64,000 bases of DNA from Caulobacteraceae bacterium (GTDB taxonomy: Bacteria > Pseudomonadota > Alphaproteobacteria > Caulobacterales > Caulobacteraceae), in assembly GCA_019695035.1 (NCBI GenBank), contig JAIBAU010000003.1:1-64000 (forward strand). Reading direction: 5' to 3'. The notes below the pieces were generated by a model. It did no database searches and was not told the origin of the DNA. It saw only the letters and a program-made list of their open reading frames with translations. The number at the start of each line of letters is the position of its first letter. Position 1 is the stretch's first letter. This document shows, in pieces, positions 8,230 through 17,804 of the stretch. Both the position numbers and the translations under genes were made by a program.

Positions 8230-9288
8230 TTGTCCATTCAAACGCAGGCGCGTTCGCGCATGCGCGTTCTCGTTAGCGCGTCCGTCGTCGGAACCATGGC
8301 CGCCTTGGCCGTGGGGGCTTCCTACATGGGCGGTTCGCTGGCGCGGACGATGACCGTCAAGGCCAAGGCCGAGCGCCTGTCGGCGGCGGCCGAGGAGAAC
8401 TATTCCAACGCCTCGGTGCTGGAGGCCGCGGGCGGCTTGGATCCCAGCGCCCAGGCCATCGCGGATCGTCACGATCCCTACGCCGTCGCCGGCGCGGCTG
8501 CGCGCGACCGCGTCGCCACGGGCATGGCCGCCCGGCTGGAGCGCATGAGCGCCCGCCAGAAGGCCGCGGGCCTGGTGCGGGCCTCTATGTCCGTGACGAC
8601 GGCCGCCCAGCCCTTCCGCATGGCGGGCGCCCTAGACGCCTCCCGCGATCTCGATTGCCTGGCCCAGGCGGTCTATTACGAAGCGCGTGGCGAAGGCTTG
8701 GCGGGAATGCAGGCTGTCGCCCAGGTGGTCCTCAACCGGGTTCGCCACCCGGCCTTTCCCAAGAGCGTCTGCGGCGTGGTCTACCAGGGCGCGGCCCTGC
8801 GGACCGGATGCCAGTTCTCGTTCGTCTGCGACGGTTCGATGCGGCGCGGCAAGGAGCCGGGCGCGTGGCGCCGGGCCCGCGAGGTCGCCGCTCGCGCCAT
8901 GGGCGGCTACGTCATGGCCGCCGTGGGCAACTCGACCCACTTCCACACCACCGGCGTCGCGCCCGGCTGGCGCAACCATCTGCTGCGCGTGACCCAGGTC
9001 GGCACCCACGTATTCTACCGCTTCGGCGGTCCGAACGGCTCATCCGGCGCCTTCCGCTACACGCCGCGGCCGTCCAATGCCGCTGACCAGCTGACCCACC
9101 CGGTGTACGCCAGCGTGCTGCCGACCGGCGGTCGCAGTGAAGAGAGCTCGCCGGCGCCCTACCGCATCCTCTTCAACGGCCAGGGCGGCCCCACCCCTGA
9201 GCAGACCATCGAACCGGCCGCCGCCTCGCCCGTGCAGGCCGCCCAGCCGGCTCCGGCCGAGCCTGCCGTGGAGACTCCCGCAGCCTGA
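8230..9288 (+). CDS. SleB/CwlJ-type cell wall hydrolase
   Basis: A 352-residue envelope protein with an N-terminal membrane anchor or signal segment (VLVSASVVGTMAALAVGASYMGG) and a hydrolase_2 (SleB) domain in the C-terminal half. The domain begins DLDCLAQAVYYEARGEG, where the Glu of YYEA is the expected catalytic acid, and continues GMQAVAQVVLNRV, TGCQFSFVCDG and THVFYR. The family cleaves peptidoglycan glycan strands. A TTG at 8230 or an ATG at 8260 could start it; neither has a strong ribosome binding site. A Pro/Ala-rich tail follows. A paralog lies at 24022-25218. Confidence 0.85.
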   Translation: MSIQTQARSRMRVLVSASVVGTMAALAVGASYMGGSLARTMTVKAKAERLSAAAEENYSNASVLEAAGGLDPSAQAIADRHDPYAVAGAAARDRVATGMAARLERMSARQKAAGLVRASMSVTTAAQPFRMAGALDASRDLDCLAQAVYYEARGEGLAGMQAVAQVVLNRVRHPAFPKSVCGVVYQGAALRTGCQFSFVCDGSMRRGKEPGAWRRAREVAARAMGGYVMAAVGNSTHFHTTGVAPGWRNHLLRVTQVGTHVFYRFGGPNGSSGAFRYTPRPSNAADQLTHPVYASVLPTGGRSEESSPAPYRILFNGQGGPTPEQTIEPAAASPVQAAQPAPAEPAVETPAA

Positions 9289-9311
9289 ACGCCAGACCTG
9301 TTGGTCCTGCG

Positions 9312-9339
9312 ACGGCGGCCCCGTGGGGCCGCCGTTTTG
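9312..9339 (+). terminator. Rho-independent terminator after the SleB-type gene
   Basis: The GC-rich stem ACGGCGGCCCC / GGGGCCGCCGT with a short loop is followed by TTTTGC, 24 bp after the stop codon of the cell wall hydrolase gene. Confidence 0.8.
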
Positions 9340-9504
9340 CATTGAGCCCCGTGCAAGGGACGTCTAGTCTGAACCGTATGATGTTCACGATCGCCTCGAC
9401 TTTTTTCCGAGCCTGAGCGGCGCCGTTTGCGGCCCCCCTGAACGGTCCCCAGGGACCCCGGCTCCTTCGGCCCCTTTGGCGGCCGACCTATTGAGGCACA
9501 TCCA

Positions 9505-10299
9505 TTGGCATCCCATACCGACCCGCGCGGCCCGCTCACCGCTGCGCAAATTCAAGAATTCATTGACGACGGCTATGTTCGCATCGAACAGGCCTTTCCG
9601 CGCGACTGGGCTGAACAGGCCCGCGCCGTGCTCTGGCGCGATCTTGGGCTCTCTCCGGACAACCCTTCAGGCTGGACCAGGCCGGTTGTGCGTCTTGGCA
9701 TGTATGCGCAACCCTTGTTCCAGGCGGCAGCGAACACGCCCGTGCTGCACGAAGCCTTCAACCAGCTGGTCGGCGCCGGACGCTGGCAGCCCTTAGGATC
9801 GGTGGGCTCCTTTCCCGTCCGATTCCCGTCTGGAGACGACCCGGGCGACACCGGTTGGCACATCGATGTCAGTTTCGCCGAAGGTGCAGAGCCCGACTTC
9901 ATGCGTTGGCGCGCAAACCTGCATTCGCGCGGCCGCGCCCTTCTGGTGCTGATGCTCTTTTCAGATGTTGGCGCGGACGACGCGCCGACCCGGATCCGTG
10001 CGGGCTCCCACCGGGACGTCGCCCGCCAGCTGGCGCCGGTGGGGGAGAGAGGACTGACGCTGGCTGAGCTGGCTGCAGACGGGTTTGTAAACTCGTCGCA
10101 TCGGGAAGAGGCTCTGGCCACGGGCCGTGCGGGGGACGTCTACCTCTGTCACCCCTTCGTCGTGCATTCGGCCCAGGCGCACCGGGGTCGGCGACCTCGC
10201 TTCATGGCCCAGCCTCCCCTCCTGCCAACTGTTGAGCTCGATATCTCTGAGGGCGGACCACCCGTCGGCAGGGCGATCGCCAAAGCTCTGCAAGGTTGA
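9505..10299 (+). CDS. Phytanoyl-CoA dioxygenase (PhyH) family Fe(II)/2-oxoglutarate oxygenase
   Basis: A 264-residue protein of the PhyH superfamily, which hydroxylates small molecules using Fe(II) and 2-oxoglutarate. The facial triad is visible as H119-I-D121 and a distal His in C-H-P-F-V-V-H (H216 or H221). An Arg-rich segment after it (AHRGRRPRF) is suited to binding 2-oxoglutarate. A TTG start is the only reasonable start in frame, with GAGG about 10 bp upstream. The N-terminus LTAAQIQEFIDDGYVRI is typical of the family. Substrate unknown; it is not in an operon. Confidence 0.85.
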   Translation: MASHTDPRGPLTAAQIQEFIDDGYVRIEQAFPRDWAEQARAVLWRDLGLSPDNPSGWTRPVVRLGMYAQPLFQAAANTPVLHEAFNQLVGAGRWQPLGSVGSFPVRFPSGDDPGDTGWHIDVSFAEGAEPDFMRWRANLHSRGRALLVLMLFSDVGADDAPTRIRAGSHRDVARQLAPVGERGLTLAELAADGFVNSSHREEALATGRAGDVYLCHPFVVHSAQAHRGRRPRFMAQPPLLPTVELDISEGGPPVGRAIAKALQG

Positions 10300-10472
10300 G
10301 AAGCCCCCGGGCGCGGGTCCAGGTCCGGGCCCTGCGGCGATCTGCTCACCTGAACAGAGAGGATCGCGTGGGCTCCGGTGCTCGCCGCGGCGCAGGAACG
10401 ATCCTGTCCCGCGCGCGGTCCCGCGCCCGGCCGGCGTCACCGGGCGATCCCGGGCGCCTCGGACTGACCGCG

Positions 10473-10673
10473 TCAGCGGTCTTGGGTTTTCCAGTGCGTG
10501 GTCCGGACGTTCTGGGCCAGGTTGCCGAAGCGGCCCTGTTCGCGCGTGTTCACGTCCGCGTCGCCGGGTTGGCCGGACTGGGCTTCGGTCTTCTCGTCGC
10601 GTGGATCGCGTCGGCTCGCCGCCTGTCTGGCGAAGGAGCGCTGCTCGGGGGGGACGGGGGGAGTCTTGGACAT
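10473..10673 (-). CDS. Small conserved hydrophilic protein
   Basis: A 66-residue protein with ATG at 10673 and a strong ribosome binding site (GAGGAG, 7 bp spacing). It is rich in Gln, Arg, Asp, Asn and Gly, begins SKTPPVPPEQRSF, and ends with a GRFGNLAQN segment. It has no membrane segment and is probably disordered. Similar short proteins with a PPVPPEQ start and a GNxxQN end are, as far as I recall, common in Alphaproteobacteria without known function. It is downstream of the EreA-like gene on the same strand. Confidence 0.65.
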   Translation of the reverse strand: MSKTPPVPPEQRSFARQAASRRDPRDEKTEAQSGQPGDADVNTREQGRFGNLAQNVRTTHWKTQDR

Positions 10674-10702
10674 GGGGTTTCTCCTCGCTTTGCAGGGAGG
10701 AC

Positions 10703-10726
10703 AACCGGCCTTCGTTGCGGCCGGTT
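10703..10726. terminator. Hairpin between the EreA-like gene and the small protein gene
   Basis: A perfect 8 bp stem AACCGGCC / GGCCGGTT with an 8 nt loop sits 35 bp beyond the stop of the leftward EreA-like gene. There is no T-tract, so it may be a processing or stability hairpin, not an intrinsic terminator. Confidence 0.4.
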
Positions 10727-10760
10727 CCGGGTGTCCGCCCCGGCGCTGGACCGGCAGCGG

Positions 10761-12053
10761 CTACAGGTTCAGGGACGCATGACAACCCGGCATGACGACC
10801 AGGGCGTCGAACCCGTGCACGATCTGACTCCAGCGCGGATCCGACCGGGACGTCCGGGCATGGGTGAGGATCGGACGAAGCGGGCGCAGATCGATGACGG
10901 TGAAGCCGGAGTCGAAGGCTTGGTCCGTTAGGAAGGTGATGTTCTCGTCAGCCGCATCCGAGACCTGGCCGGGAGCGTAGCGCCACTCGACCGGATTGAA
11001 CTGGGCGTTCACCCCGCCCTTGCCTCCAACGACAAAGATGTTGAACGCGCTCTTCCCCTCCAGAGCCGCGGTCTCGTGGACCAGGCTGCCCATGTCGAAG
11101 ACCTGACTCAGGTTTCGGCCCCGGATTACGTGGCTCGCACCGAACTTGAAGAAGGCGCGGGTTGACCGGGCTCGGGGGCCCAGCGCCTGCCAGTGACGGT
11201 TCCAGTTGGCGCGCATCAGCGCGGCGCGGCGCTGGTTCGACTCCCATTCTCTACCCTGGATCCAGAGGTTGTTGGCCTCCAGGGTGCCGAGCAGGGTGTC
11301 CAGGATCCATGCGGACTGAGGGTCGGGATGGGGCCAGGCGGCCATGAGGTCGCGGACCAGTCTCGGGTCGCCCCCGAAAGAGAACAGCTTAGCGGGATTG
11401 TGGCTGGCCTGATAATCGGCGTGTGCCGCGATCGAGGCTGACAGCAGCGCGGTCATCGGACCCCGGGCGGCTGCCGGCTTGGGGGCGGTCTTGAGGCGCT
11501 GCACCAGTCGACGGTCCGCGCCGACCTCGTAGTCGAGACCCCAGAGAACGTCTTCGCCGCGGGGCAGCGCCTTGCGGGCGCGCGCCAGCATCATGGCCTC
11601 CTCGGCCATGGTGTAGAAGGCCACGTAGAGCTGGTTCTGACTGTAGTAGCGGCGGAGCCCGTCGAGCCCGCCCCGGTTCAGGGCTGCGTCCATCTCCTGG
11701 GCGATGGGCGGCGAGATCTCAATGGCCATGCGGCTGTAGCCCATGGGCGCGAGGGTCTCGACCAACTGCCCGGCGAGGGCGGCGTTTTCAGCTATCCCGT
11801 GTTCCTCGCCCAGCATGAAGAACTTGGCCCGGGCTCCCTCCGCCACAAGCAGCTCCCAGCCAGCGCCCGAGAAAGCCCGGCCGTCGTAGGCGAGGGCATG
11901 GCGATTGGCCCGGGCCAGGGCCACGAGCCGGTCCTGTACGGAAGGCGCCGGCCCGGTCGCCGCGGGTGTCACCTGGGCATTGGCCCGCACGGCCGCAGCC
12001 CCGGCGATCACAGCGGCCGCTCCGGTGAAGATGGACCTGCGGTTGAAGTTCAT
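10761..12053 (-). CDS. Exported erythromycin-esterase/ChaN-like protein
   Basis: A 430-residue protein with a twin-arginine-like signal (NRRSIFTGAAAVIAGAAAV). The mature domain carries L-G-E-E-H-G at residues 81-86 followed by an Ala-rich helix, the hallmark of the EreA/ChaN-like fold in which this E-x-H region lines the active site. Later motifs include A-I-E-I-S-P and K-F-G-A-S-H-V-I-R-G. True macrolide esterases are cytoplasmic and shorter on average, so a resistance role should not be assumed. It is divergent from the acyltransferase gene. Confidence 0.75.
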   Translation of the reverse strand: MNFNRRSIFTGAAAVIAGAAAVRANAQVTPAATGPAPSVQDRLVALARANRHALAYDGRAFSGAGWELLVAEGARAKFFMLGEEHGIAENAALAGQLVETLAPMGYSRMAIEISPPIAQEMDAALNRGGLDGLRRYYSQNQLYVAFYTMAEEAMMLARARKALPRGEDVLWGLDYEVGADRRLVQRLKTAPKPAAARGPMTALLSASIAAHADYQASHNPAKLFSFGGDPRLVRDLMAAWPHPDPQSAWILDTLLGTLEANNLWIQGREWESNQRRAALMRANWNRHWQALGPRARSTRAFFKFGASHVIRGRNLSQVFDMGSLVHETAALEGKSAFNIFVVGGKGGVNAQFNPVEWRYAPGQVSDAADENITFLTDQAFDSGFTVIDLRPLRPILTHARTSRSDPRWSQIVHGFDALVVMPGCHASLNL

Positions 12054-12217
12054 GTGCGCCCCCGGACTGCTTCGCTGAACCTGCGGGGGAGAGCCTTGGA
12101 GGCGGGCAAACGGATGCGCGGCCGTTCATGAAATATCGGTAACAGGCCGGGGGGCTCGCCTCCGGAAGGGCGTCCCAGCGGTCGGTTTCTTGCAGGAGGG
12201 GAATCGATCGTCCTTTC

Positions 12218-13351
12218 GTGAGACAGCCTGTGACCGCCCAGAACGCATCAGTCGCCGTCGCTGTGAAAGACCGGGGGGGTCCGCTGGAAGCCCTGCGTTT
12301 CCTGGCCGCAGCCTTCATCGTCCTCTATCACGTGGGTATCGAGGCGCCGGTTCGACTCGGGGAGGTTTCGCCGATCTTCACGCGAGGTTGGCTCGCCACC
12401 GACTTCTTCCTCATGCTCTCCGGTTTCATCTTGGGACGCGCATACGGCCGCTCCCTTGACTCCGGCCGCGTCACACCGCTCGAGTTCTTCAAGCGTCGCC
12501 TGCTGCGGGTCTGGCCCGGTCAGGTGATTGTCCTGTTCGGCTTCCTGATGCTGCTTCTCGCCACCTCGGCGGTCGGCATCGCCCCGCGTCACCCCGAAAA
12601 CTTTACGGTCGGAGAGTTCTTCCAGCAGCTCTTTCTCGTGCATGCCTGGGGCTTCTCCCCGACTCTGGGGTGGAACCAGCCGAGCTGGAGCCTGTCGGTG
12701 CTGGTGGCCTGCTACGCCCTGTTCGCTCCCTTCTGGATTGCGACACGCCGTCTCGGGACCCTGACGGCGCTCCTTGCCGCCCCTTTGGTCGTGGCCTTGT
12801 CAGCGCTGGGCGTGCAGCTCCTGTTCGGAGAGTCGATGTACGACCTCCGGGCAAGCGTCGGCCTGTTCCGGGGCGTCCCGCTCTTCTTCGCCGGGGTCCT
12901 GCTGTCCCGGGCGTCCGCCGATCTGAAACTCTCTCCGGGAATGGCTCCCGGTCTTCTGACGGCGGCGGCCGCCGCCCTCGCCCTGACCCAGATGGTCGAA
13001 CGCAACGACTTCACCGCCTTTGGCGCCGTCATGGCCATTGGCGCCGTGATCATCGCCGCCGACGCCTGGAAGGGCTCTTCCCGCCTCGCCTATACGGGCG
13101 CCCGCATTTCCTATTCCCTCTACATCACGAGCAGTCTGGTGGGTGCGGTCTGGTTTGGATTGATCCGCATGATCGAGGCTCGCTACGAGCTCGGAGCGGG
13201 GTGGCACTGGGCGCTCTGGGCGGGGGTGATCCCTGCCGCCGTAGGCTTCGCCTGGGTGTATGATCGGTTCGTTGACGGACCGCTGCAGCGGTGGATCAAG
13301 GCGCGGCGAGGGGCGCGGCGTCAGGCGGTGACCGAGGCGCTGGCAGCCTAA
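12218..13351 (+). CDS. Acyltransferase 3 family membrane protein (OafA/YrhL type)
   Basis: A 377-residue inner-membrane O-acyltransferase with about ten hydrophobic segments. The diagnostic start of the fold is L-E-A-L-R-F-L-A-A-A-F-I-V-L-Y-H, whose His is the conserved catalytic residue, then F-F-L-M-L-S-G-F-I-L. Family members transfer acetyl or other acyl groups to surface polysaccharide or lipid. A GTG start at 12218 was used. The stop codon overlaps the stop of the convergent gene by 4 bp. The acceptor is not evident from neighbours. Confidence 0.9.
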   Translation: MRQPVTAQNASVAVAVKDRGGPLEALRFLAAAFIVLYHVGIEAPVRLGEVSPIFTRGWLATDFFLMLSGFILGRAYGRSLDSGRVTPLEFFKRRLLRVWPGQVIVLFGFLMLLLATSAVGIAPRHPENFTVGEFFQQLFLVHAWGFSPTLGWNQPSWSLSVLVACYALFAPFWIATRRLGTLTALLAAPLVVALSALGVQLLFGESMYDLRASVGLFRGVPLFFAGVLLSRASADLKLSPGMAPGLLTAAAAALALTQMVERNDFTAFGAVMAIGAVIIAADAWKGSSRLAYTGARISYSLYITSSLVGAVWFGLIRMIEARYELGAGWHWALWAGVIPAAVGFAWVYDRFVDGPLQRWIKARRGARRQAVTEALAA

Positions 13352-14073
13352 CCGACGCGGGCTCGTCGCGCCGCCAACCTCGGAGTCGCCTGGCGGATTT
13401 CGTCAACCGCCTTGGCCCCCAGGGTGCCGTCCTCGAGGGTCGGGTCGGAGGCGCCGAATACGCGAAGCGCTTCGCGCAGGAACGCCCCTTGCTGGGCCGC
13501 CGCGGCCTCGGGCTTTTCGGCATATCCGGCGAGTGAGCAGGCGGGCAGCACCAGGTAGCCTTCGCCGTAGGTGGCCAGACGGGGGCAGCTCCCGTCGGTC
13601 CCGCGCAGGTCTGCGAAGACCACAACAACGTGCGATCGGCGGGCCGCCGGGTGCAAGGCCTTCACCTTGGGGAGACGCTGCAACAAACTCCTGACGGCGC
13701 CCGGTTCCGGAGACCTGCCAGATGTATCGAGACGAGCGTCCGACCCGGCGTCCACGGCGCCGTCGACGATCAGCGGCTGGATGATCTGGATGTTGGGGCG
13801 GCCCGGGCGACCCTGCAAAACCCCCGAAATCCGGAGCGTCCGACGCAACGCTCTCAGGTCGTCGTAGGCGACGCGGCGGACCAGCGGCGCCTGGACTTCC
13901 CGAGCGGCCCCCTCGGTGAAGGCGAAGGCCACCTGAATTTCGCAGGGATCGGCCGGGGTGCAGGCGCCGGTGCGGGGCTGCTGGTGCAGAAGGCGCGGGA
14001 TGACGCCCGTAAACCACAGGCCGCAGAACAGCGCGGCGACGACAAGTCCGGTCAGGAGCAGAATGCGTTTCAC
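13348..14073 (-). CDS. Membrane-anchored or exported protein of unknown function
   Basis: A 241-residue protein with one N-terminal hydrophobic segment (ILLLTGLVVAALFCGLWFTGVI) and no clear signal-peptidase site, so it is likely anchored facing the periplasm. Three or four Cys are present (ACTPADPC, GSCPRL, PACSL). The C-terminal half has alternating strands (SHVVVVFADL, GYLVLPA). It lies 20 bp upstream of nothing on its strand except nadC, which is divergent in function, so co-regulation is uncertain. Its stop overlaps the convergent acyltransferase stop. Not recognised. Confidence 0.7.
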   Translation of the reverse strand: MKRILLLTGLVVAALFCGLWFTGVIPRLLHQQPRTGACTPADPCEIQVAFAFTEGAAREVQAPLVRRVAYDDLRALRRTLRISGVLQGRPGRPNIQIIQPLIVDGAVDAGSDARLDTSGRSPEPGAVRSLLQRLPKVKALHPAARRSHVVVVFADLRGTDGSCPRLATYGEGYLVLPACSLAGYAEKPEAAAAQQGAFLREALRVFGASDPTLEDGTLGAKAVDEIRQATPRLAARRARVG

Positions 14074-14093
14074 GCGGGCAGCCTAGCTCGGCC

Positions 14094-14939
14094 TCAGAGC
14101 GCGTCCAGCCCGATATCCAGGGCGGGAGCCGAATGGGTCAGGGCTCCAACGGAAATTGCGTCGACCCCCGTTTCGGCGATGGCCCGTACGGTTTCCAGCG
14201 TCACCCCGCCCGACGCTTCCAGCTTTGAGACATACTTGTTGAGCGCCACGGCCTCACGCAGTTCGTCCAGAGAAAAGTTGTCCAGCATGATCACTTCCGG
14301 CTCGTAGGCCTGGGCCTGCAGGAACTGCTCGATGCCGTCGACCTCGATCTCAATCGGCGTCAGCCAGCCTGCCTCGGCCCGCGCACGCTCCAGCGCCGGT
14401 CCGACACCCCCGCAGACGGCGACGTGGTTGTCCTTGATCAGCACCGCGTCATCGAGACCGAAACGATGGTTGACGCCGCCGCCGCAACGCACGGCGTGCT
14501 TCTCCAGAAGGCGCAGGCCCGGCGTGGTCTTGCGCGTGTCGACAATGGCGACGTTTGTGCCCTCCACCGCGCGCACGAAAGAGCGGGTCAGGGTGGCGAT
14601 GCCGCTCATGCGCTGCACCAGGTTGAGGGCGGTACGCTCCGCGGCGAGCAGGGCGCGGGCGTTCGCTTCGACGCGGGCGAGCACCTGCCCGGGTTCGACG
14701 TCCTGGCCGTCCTTCGCCAGAATTTCGATCCTGGCGTGCGGGTCCATGACCCGCACGGCGAGGCGCAAGCAGGCCATGCCGGCGATTCGGCCTTCCTTGC
14801 GGGCGCTCATCTCCGCCTTCATCCGCGCGTCGGCAGGGATGCAGGCGGCGGCGGTGATGTCGCCGGCGCGTCCGAGGTCCTCCGCCAGGGCGGCGCGGAC
14901 GATCGGCTCGATCAGGATGTCGGGAGGCTGGGCGATCAT
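14094..14939 (-). CDS. nadC: Nicotinate-nucleotide pyrophosphorylase (quinolinate phosphoribosyltransferase)
   Basis: Converts quinolinate and PRPP to nicotinate mononucleotide, the third step of de novo NAD synthesis. The 281-residue length is typical. Family motifs include R-T-A-L-N-L-V-Q-R-M-S-G-I-A-T, the PRPP/quinolinate-binding D-T-R-K-T-T-P-G-L-R, H-R-x-G-L-x-D-x-x-L-I-K-D-N-H, and the C-terminal barrel strand E-A-S-G-G-V-T. It starts 5 bp after the nadB stop and is the last gene of the NAD operon. Confidence 0.97.
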   Translation of the reverse strand: MIAQPPDILIEPIVRAALAEDLGRAGDITAAACIPADARMKAEMSARKEGRIAGMACLRLAVRVMDPHARIEILAKDGQDVEPGQVLARVEANARALLAAERTALNLVQRMSGIATLTRSFVRAVEGTNVAIVDTRKTTPGLRLLEKHAVRCGGGVNHRFGLDDAVLIKDNHVAVCGGVGPALERARAEAGWLTPIEIEVDGIEQFLQAQAYEPEVIMLDNFSLDELREAVALNKYVSKLEASGGVTLETVRAIAETGVDAISVGALTHSAPALDIGLDAL

Positions 14940-14944
14940 GGGCC

Positions 14945-16474
14945 TTATTCCGCGGCGATTCCGGTTGGGTCAGCCGCCAGGGCGGCGGCCAGGGTTGTGA
15001 ATGTCCTGCGCGCATCGGGCAGGGCCTCGGGGAAGTCCGCGCGGTAGTGCCCGCCGCGGCTTTCGCGCCGGTCGAATGCGGACTGAGCGACCAGTCGGGC
15101 GGCGACGAGGGTCGGCGTCCGCCCATGGGCTTCCTCCAGCCGGTCGATGAGCGTCACCAGGCTCGTGAGCCCGGCTCCGTCGCGCACCACGCCTGCATGC
15201 CCGCTCATGGCTTGGCGCAAGATCCGGAGCGATTCCGAAGGCAGGTCGGGAGCCGCTTCTGCGCGCTGCGGGGCCGTCTCGGCGCTCTCCGCGTCGCGAG
15301 CGTCGACCCCGGCTTCGGCGCCGAAGGCGGCGGCCTCCAACAATGAGTTCGACGCCAGGCGGTTGGCCCCGTGTACCCCCGTTGCGGCGCACTCGCCGGC
15401 CGCCCAGAGGCCTTCCAGCGTGCTGCGCCCGGCCCCGTGAACCGCAATTCCACCCATGTGGTAGTGCTCGGCCGGCGCGACCGGGATCGGCCGTACGCGA
15501 GGATCGATGCCGGCGGCCATGCAGGCCGCGAAAACGGATGGAAATTCCTGGTCGAACTTGGAGCCGATGGCTCCGGTGGCATCCAGGAAAGCGCCCCGTC
15601 CGGCGGCGATGGAGGCGTAGACTCCGCGAGCGACGATGTCCCGCGGCGCCAGTTCGGCGAGCGGGTGGCGCTCGAGCATGAAGCGGATGCCTCGACGATC
15701 GATCAGGACCGCGCCCTCTCCCCGGATCGCCTCGGTTGCAAGCGGCGCCGGGTCCCGCCCGACATCGATGGCCGTGGGGTGGAACTGAACAAACTCCGGA
15801 TCGGCGATCTGGGCCCCGGCGAGCGCGGCGAGTCCCATCCCTTCGCCTTTCAGGGCGGAGGGGTTGGTGGTCACGGCATAGAGGCCGCCGATGCCTCCGG
15901 TGGCCAGAATGACGCTCGGCGCCGTGATGGCGACCAAACGTCCCCCCGCCTCCACGAGCGCGCCCCGGACCCGTCCGTCGGCGTCCGTGAGCAGGCGGCG
16001 CAGGCGTCCGCTGTCCCAGACATCGATGTGATCCGCCCGCTTCGCCGCCTCGCCGACTGCGGCCATGATGGCGGCGCCGGCGCGATCACCCCCGACCCGG
16101 GCGACGCGCGGCCTCGAATGGGCGGCCTCGAGGGAGCGGACCAGCCGTCCTTCCACATCTCGATCAAACGGGACGCCCAGGCTGGCCAGCCGATGCACGG
16201 TCTCGTCACCCAGAGCGGTCAGATGCTCAGCCACCGCTTCATCCACCAGGCCCGCGCCGGCCGCGACGGTGTCGACTGCGTGGGCGCGTTCATCTTCGGC
16301 GTCCACGCCGGCCGCCATGCCCCCCTGCGCCCAGGCCGAAGATGCGGCCTCGGAAATGGGCGCTGGCGTGACGACCAGAACACGACGCGGTGACGCGGCC
16401 AGGGCGGCGCTCAGGCCTGCCAGACCCGCGCCAATGACCAGGGGGCCGTCGTGGCGCAAGGTATCGGCGGTCAT
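14945..16474 (-). CDS. nadB: L-aspartate oxidase
   Basis: FAD enzyme that oxidises L-aspartate to iminoaspartate, the substrate of NadA. The 509-residue product has the dinucleotide-binding start [14 protein letters not shown], the A-Q-G-G-M-A segment, the family motifs E-F-V-Q-F-H-P-T and H-Y-H-M-G-G-I, and the FAD-contacting [21 protein letters not shown] region. Its ATG overlaps the TGA of the macrodomain gene (ATGA), which indicates translational coupling. Confidence 0.97.
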   Translation of the reverse strand: MTADTLRHDGPLVIGAGLAGLSAALAASPRRVLVVTPAPISEAASSAWAQGGMAAGVDAEDERAHAVDTVAAGAGLVDEAVAEHLTALGDETVHRLASLGVPFDRDVEGRLVRSLEAAHSRPRVARVGGDRAGAAIMAAVGEAAKRADHIDVWDSGRLRRLLTDADGRVRGALVEAGGRLVAITAPSVILATGGIGGLYAVTTNPSALKGEGMGLAALAGAQIADPEFVQFHPTAIDVGRDPAPLATEAIRGEGAVLIDRRGIRFMLERHPLAELAPRDIVARGVYASIAAGRGAFLDATGAIGSKFDQEFPSVFAACMAAGIDPRVRPIPVAPAEHYHMGGIAVHGAGRSTLEGLWAAGECAATGVHGANRLASNSLLEAAAFGAEAGVDARDAESAETAPQRAEAAPDLPSESLRILRQAMSGHAGVVRDGAGLTSLVTLIDRLEEAHGRTPTLVAARLVAQSAFDRRESRGGHYRADFPEALPDARRTFTTLAAALAADPTGIAAE

Positions 16475-16986
16475 GCCGACCTCGCGTCGATTTCGGCCTG
16501 CAAGAGGGCGGCATAACCTTCATCAAAGGCGCAAAAGGTGACGCATCCGAACCGGTGTGCGCCCGGATCAAAGGTCGTGACCGCCTCCACCGCCACGCGG
16601 GCGGCCTGGGGCTTTGGATATCCGTAGACCCCGGTGGAGATGCCGGGAAAGACCACGCTGGCCAGTCCATGATCTCGGGCCAGTTCGAGCGAGCGACGGT
16701 AACAATTGGCGAGCAGGGTGGGTTCGCCCGCATCGCCCCCCCTCCAGACCGGGCCGACCGTATGGATCACGTACCGCGCGGGAAGATTGAAGCCAGGCGT
16801 TATCCGCGCGTCGCCGGTCGGGCAGCCGTCAAGGACCCGGCACGCCTCCAGGAGGCGGGGGCCAGCAGCGCGATGAATCGCGCCGTCCACGCCGCCGCCA
16901 CCCAACAGGGACTCGTTGGCGGCGTTCACGATGGCGTCCGCCTCCACCCGGGTAATATCCCCAACCATGACCGCCACGGGGATCAC
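16471..16986 (-). CDS. Macrodomain protein, O-acetyl-ADP-ribose deacetylase type (YmdB-like)
   Basis: A 171-residue stand-alone macrodomain. Key elements are G-D-I-T near residue 10, [25 protein letters not shown] (adenine and ribose contacts plus the catalytic Asn/Asp loop), and [10 protein letters not shown] (diphosphate loop). Relatives hydrolyse O-acetyl-ADP-ribose or remove ADP-ribose from proteins or nucleic acids. The GTG at 16986 overlaps the M50 gene stop (GTGA); an ATG at 16968 is an alternative but would cut the first strand. A role in recycling NAD-derived ADP-ribose is inferred from its place between nadA and nadB. Confidence 0.92.
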   Translation of the reverse strand: MIPVAVMVGDITRVEADAIVNAANESLLGGGGVDGAIHRAAGPRLLEACRVLDGCPTGDARITPGFNLPARYVIHTVGPVWRGGDAGEPTLLANCYRRSLELARDHGLASVVFPGISTGVYGYPKPQAARVAVEAVTTFDPGAHRFGCVTFCAFDEGYAALLQAEIDARSA

Positions 16987-17804
16987 GGCGCCGGTCCGAT
17001 CTCCGCCGCCAGCGCCGCCGCCTCGGACGGCATCGAAAGCGTGAAGAACAGCAGGGAGCCAGCGCACAACAGGCACGCCAGCAGGTAAAGCCCTAGGCTG
17101 GCGGCGGCTGCGCCCCAGCCAAGCTGGCGGGCGTGCGGACGCCAGCGGCCGCGGCGCAAATGTCCGAGGACAGCGATCCCGATCAGGATGGGGAAGATCG
17201 GCAGTCCGCCTTGACGCAGTCCCCAGACCACTACCGCCGCGCCCACCAGGAGCAGGGCGCCCTTCTCCAGCCACGGATGAACCCGCGCCAGTACCGGCCC
17301 CAGCGCCTTCGATCCGTCGAGCGGCGGGGCAGGCAACAGGTTGAGCAGGTTGATGGCCGCGATGAACCACGCGCCTTCCAGCCAGATCGCTCGTCCAGTC
17401 TGCAGCCAGAGGACGTAGAAGGGGGCTGCTGCGAGCATCCCGAACACAGGCCCGGCAAGGGACGACAGGACATCCTTCCATTCCGTGTCGGCGGGGACCC
17501 GCGGCGCGGCCGCCCCTCCCAGGAACGGGACGATGAAGATGCGCCCTGGACCCATCCCCAGCGCATTGAACGCCAACACGTGTCCGTACTCATGCACGAG
17601 GATGCCGATGATGCCGGCGACGGGATAGATCCAGCTCTTCATCGCCCACCAGAGGTAGGCGGCCAGCAGAACCGTGGAGAGCAAGGCCCATCCCGGGCTC
17701 TGGCCGGGGGGCTGGGCAAGCGCTGCAGGTCCCGATGGCGCCGGCGCAGGGGTCGCGCGGGCGGCGCGCGCCTCGCCCCAGGGTCCGAGGGAGGAGCCGC
17801 TCAC
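16983..17804 (-). CDS. Site-2-type M50 membrane metalloprotease
   Basis: A 273-residue polytopic membrane protein with the zinc-binding H-E-Y-G-H at residues 71-75 inside a hydrophobic segment, and [10 protein letters not shown] at 155-164, which supplies the third ligand (Asp) as in the N-x-x-P-x-P-x-L-D-G motif of site-2 proteases. A Pro/Ala-rich cytoplasmic N-terminus precedes the first segment. No PDZ or CBS domain is present. The GTG at 17804 overlaps the previous stop (GTGA), and its own stop overlaps the macrodomain start. The substrate is unknown. Confidence 0.88.
   Translation of the reverse strand: MSGSSLGPWGEARAARATPAPAPSGPAALAQPPGQSPGWALLSTVLLAAYLWWAMKSWIYPVAGIIGILVHEYGHVLAFNALGMGPGRIFIVPFLGGAAAPRVPADTEWKDVLSSLAGPVFGMLAAAPFYVLWLQTGRAIWLEGAWFIAAINLLNLLPAPPLDGSKALGPVLARVHPWLEKGALLLVGAAVVVWGLRQGGLPIFPILIGIAVLGHLRRGRWRPHARQLGWGAAAASLGLYLLACLLCAGSLLFFTLSMPSEAAALAAEIGPAP

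Noticed and set aside
10761..12053. Calling the EreA-like gene a macrolide-resistance gene
   Set aside because: It has an export signal and only the fold-level GEEHG motif; resistance cannot be inferred.
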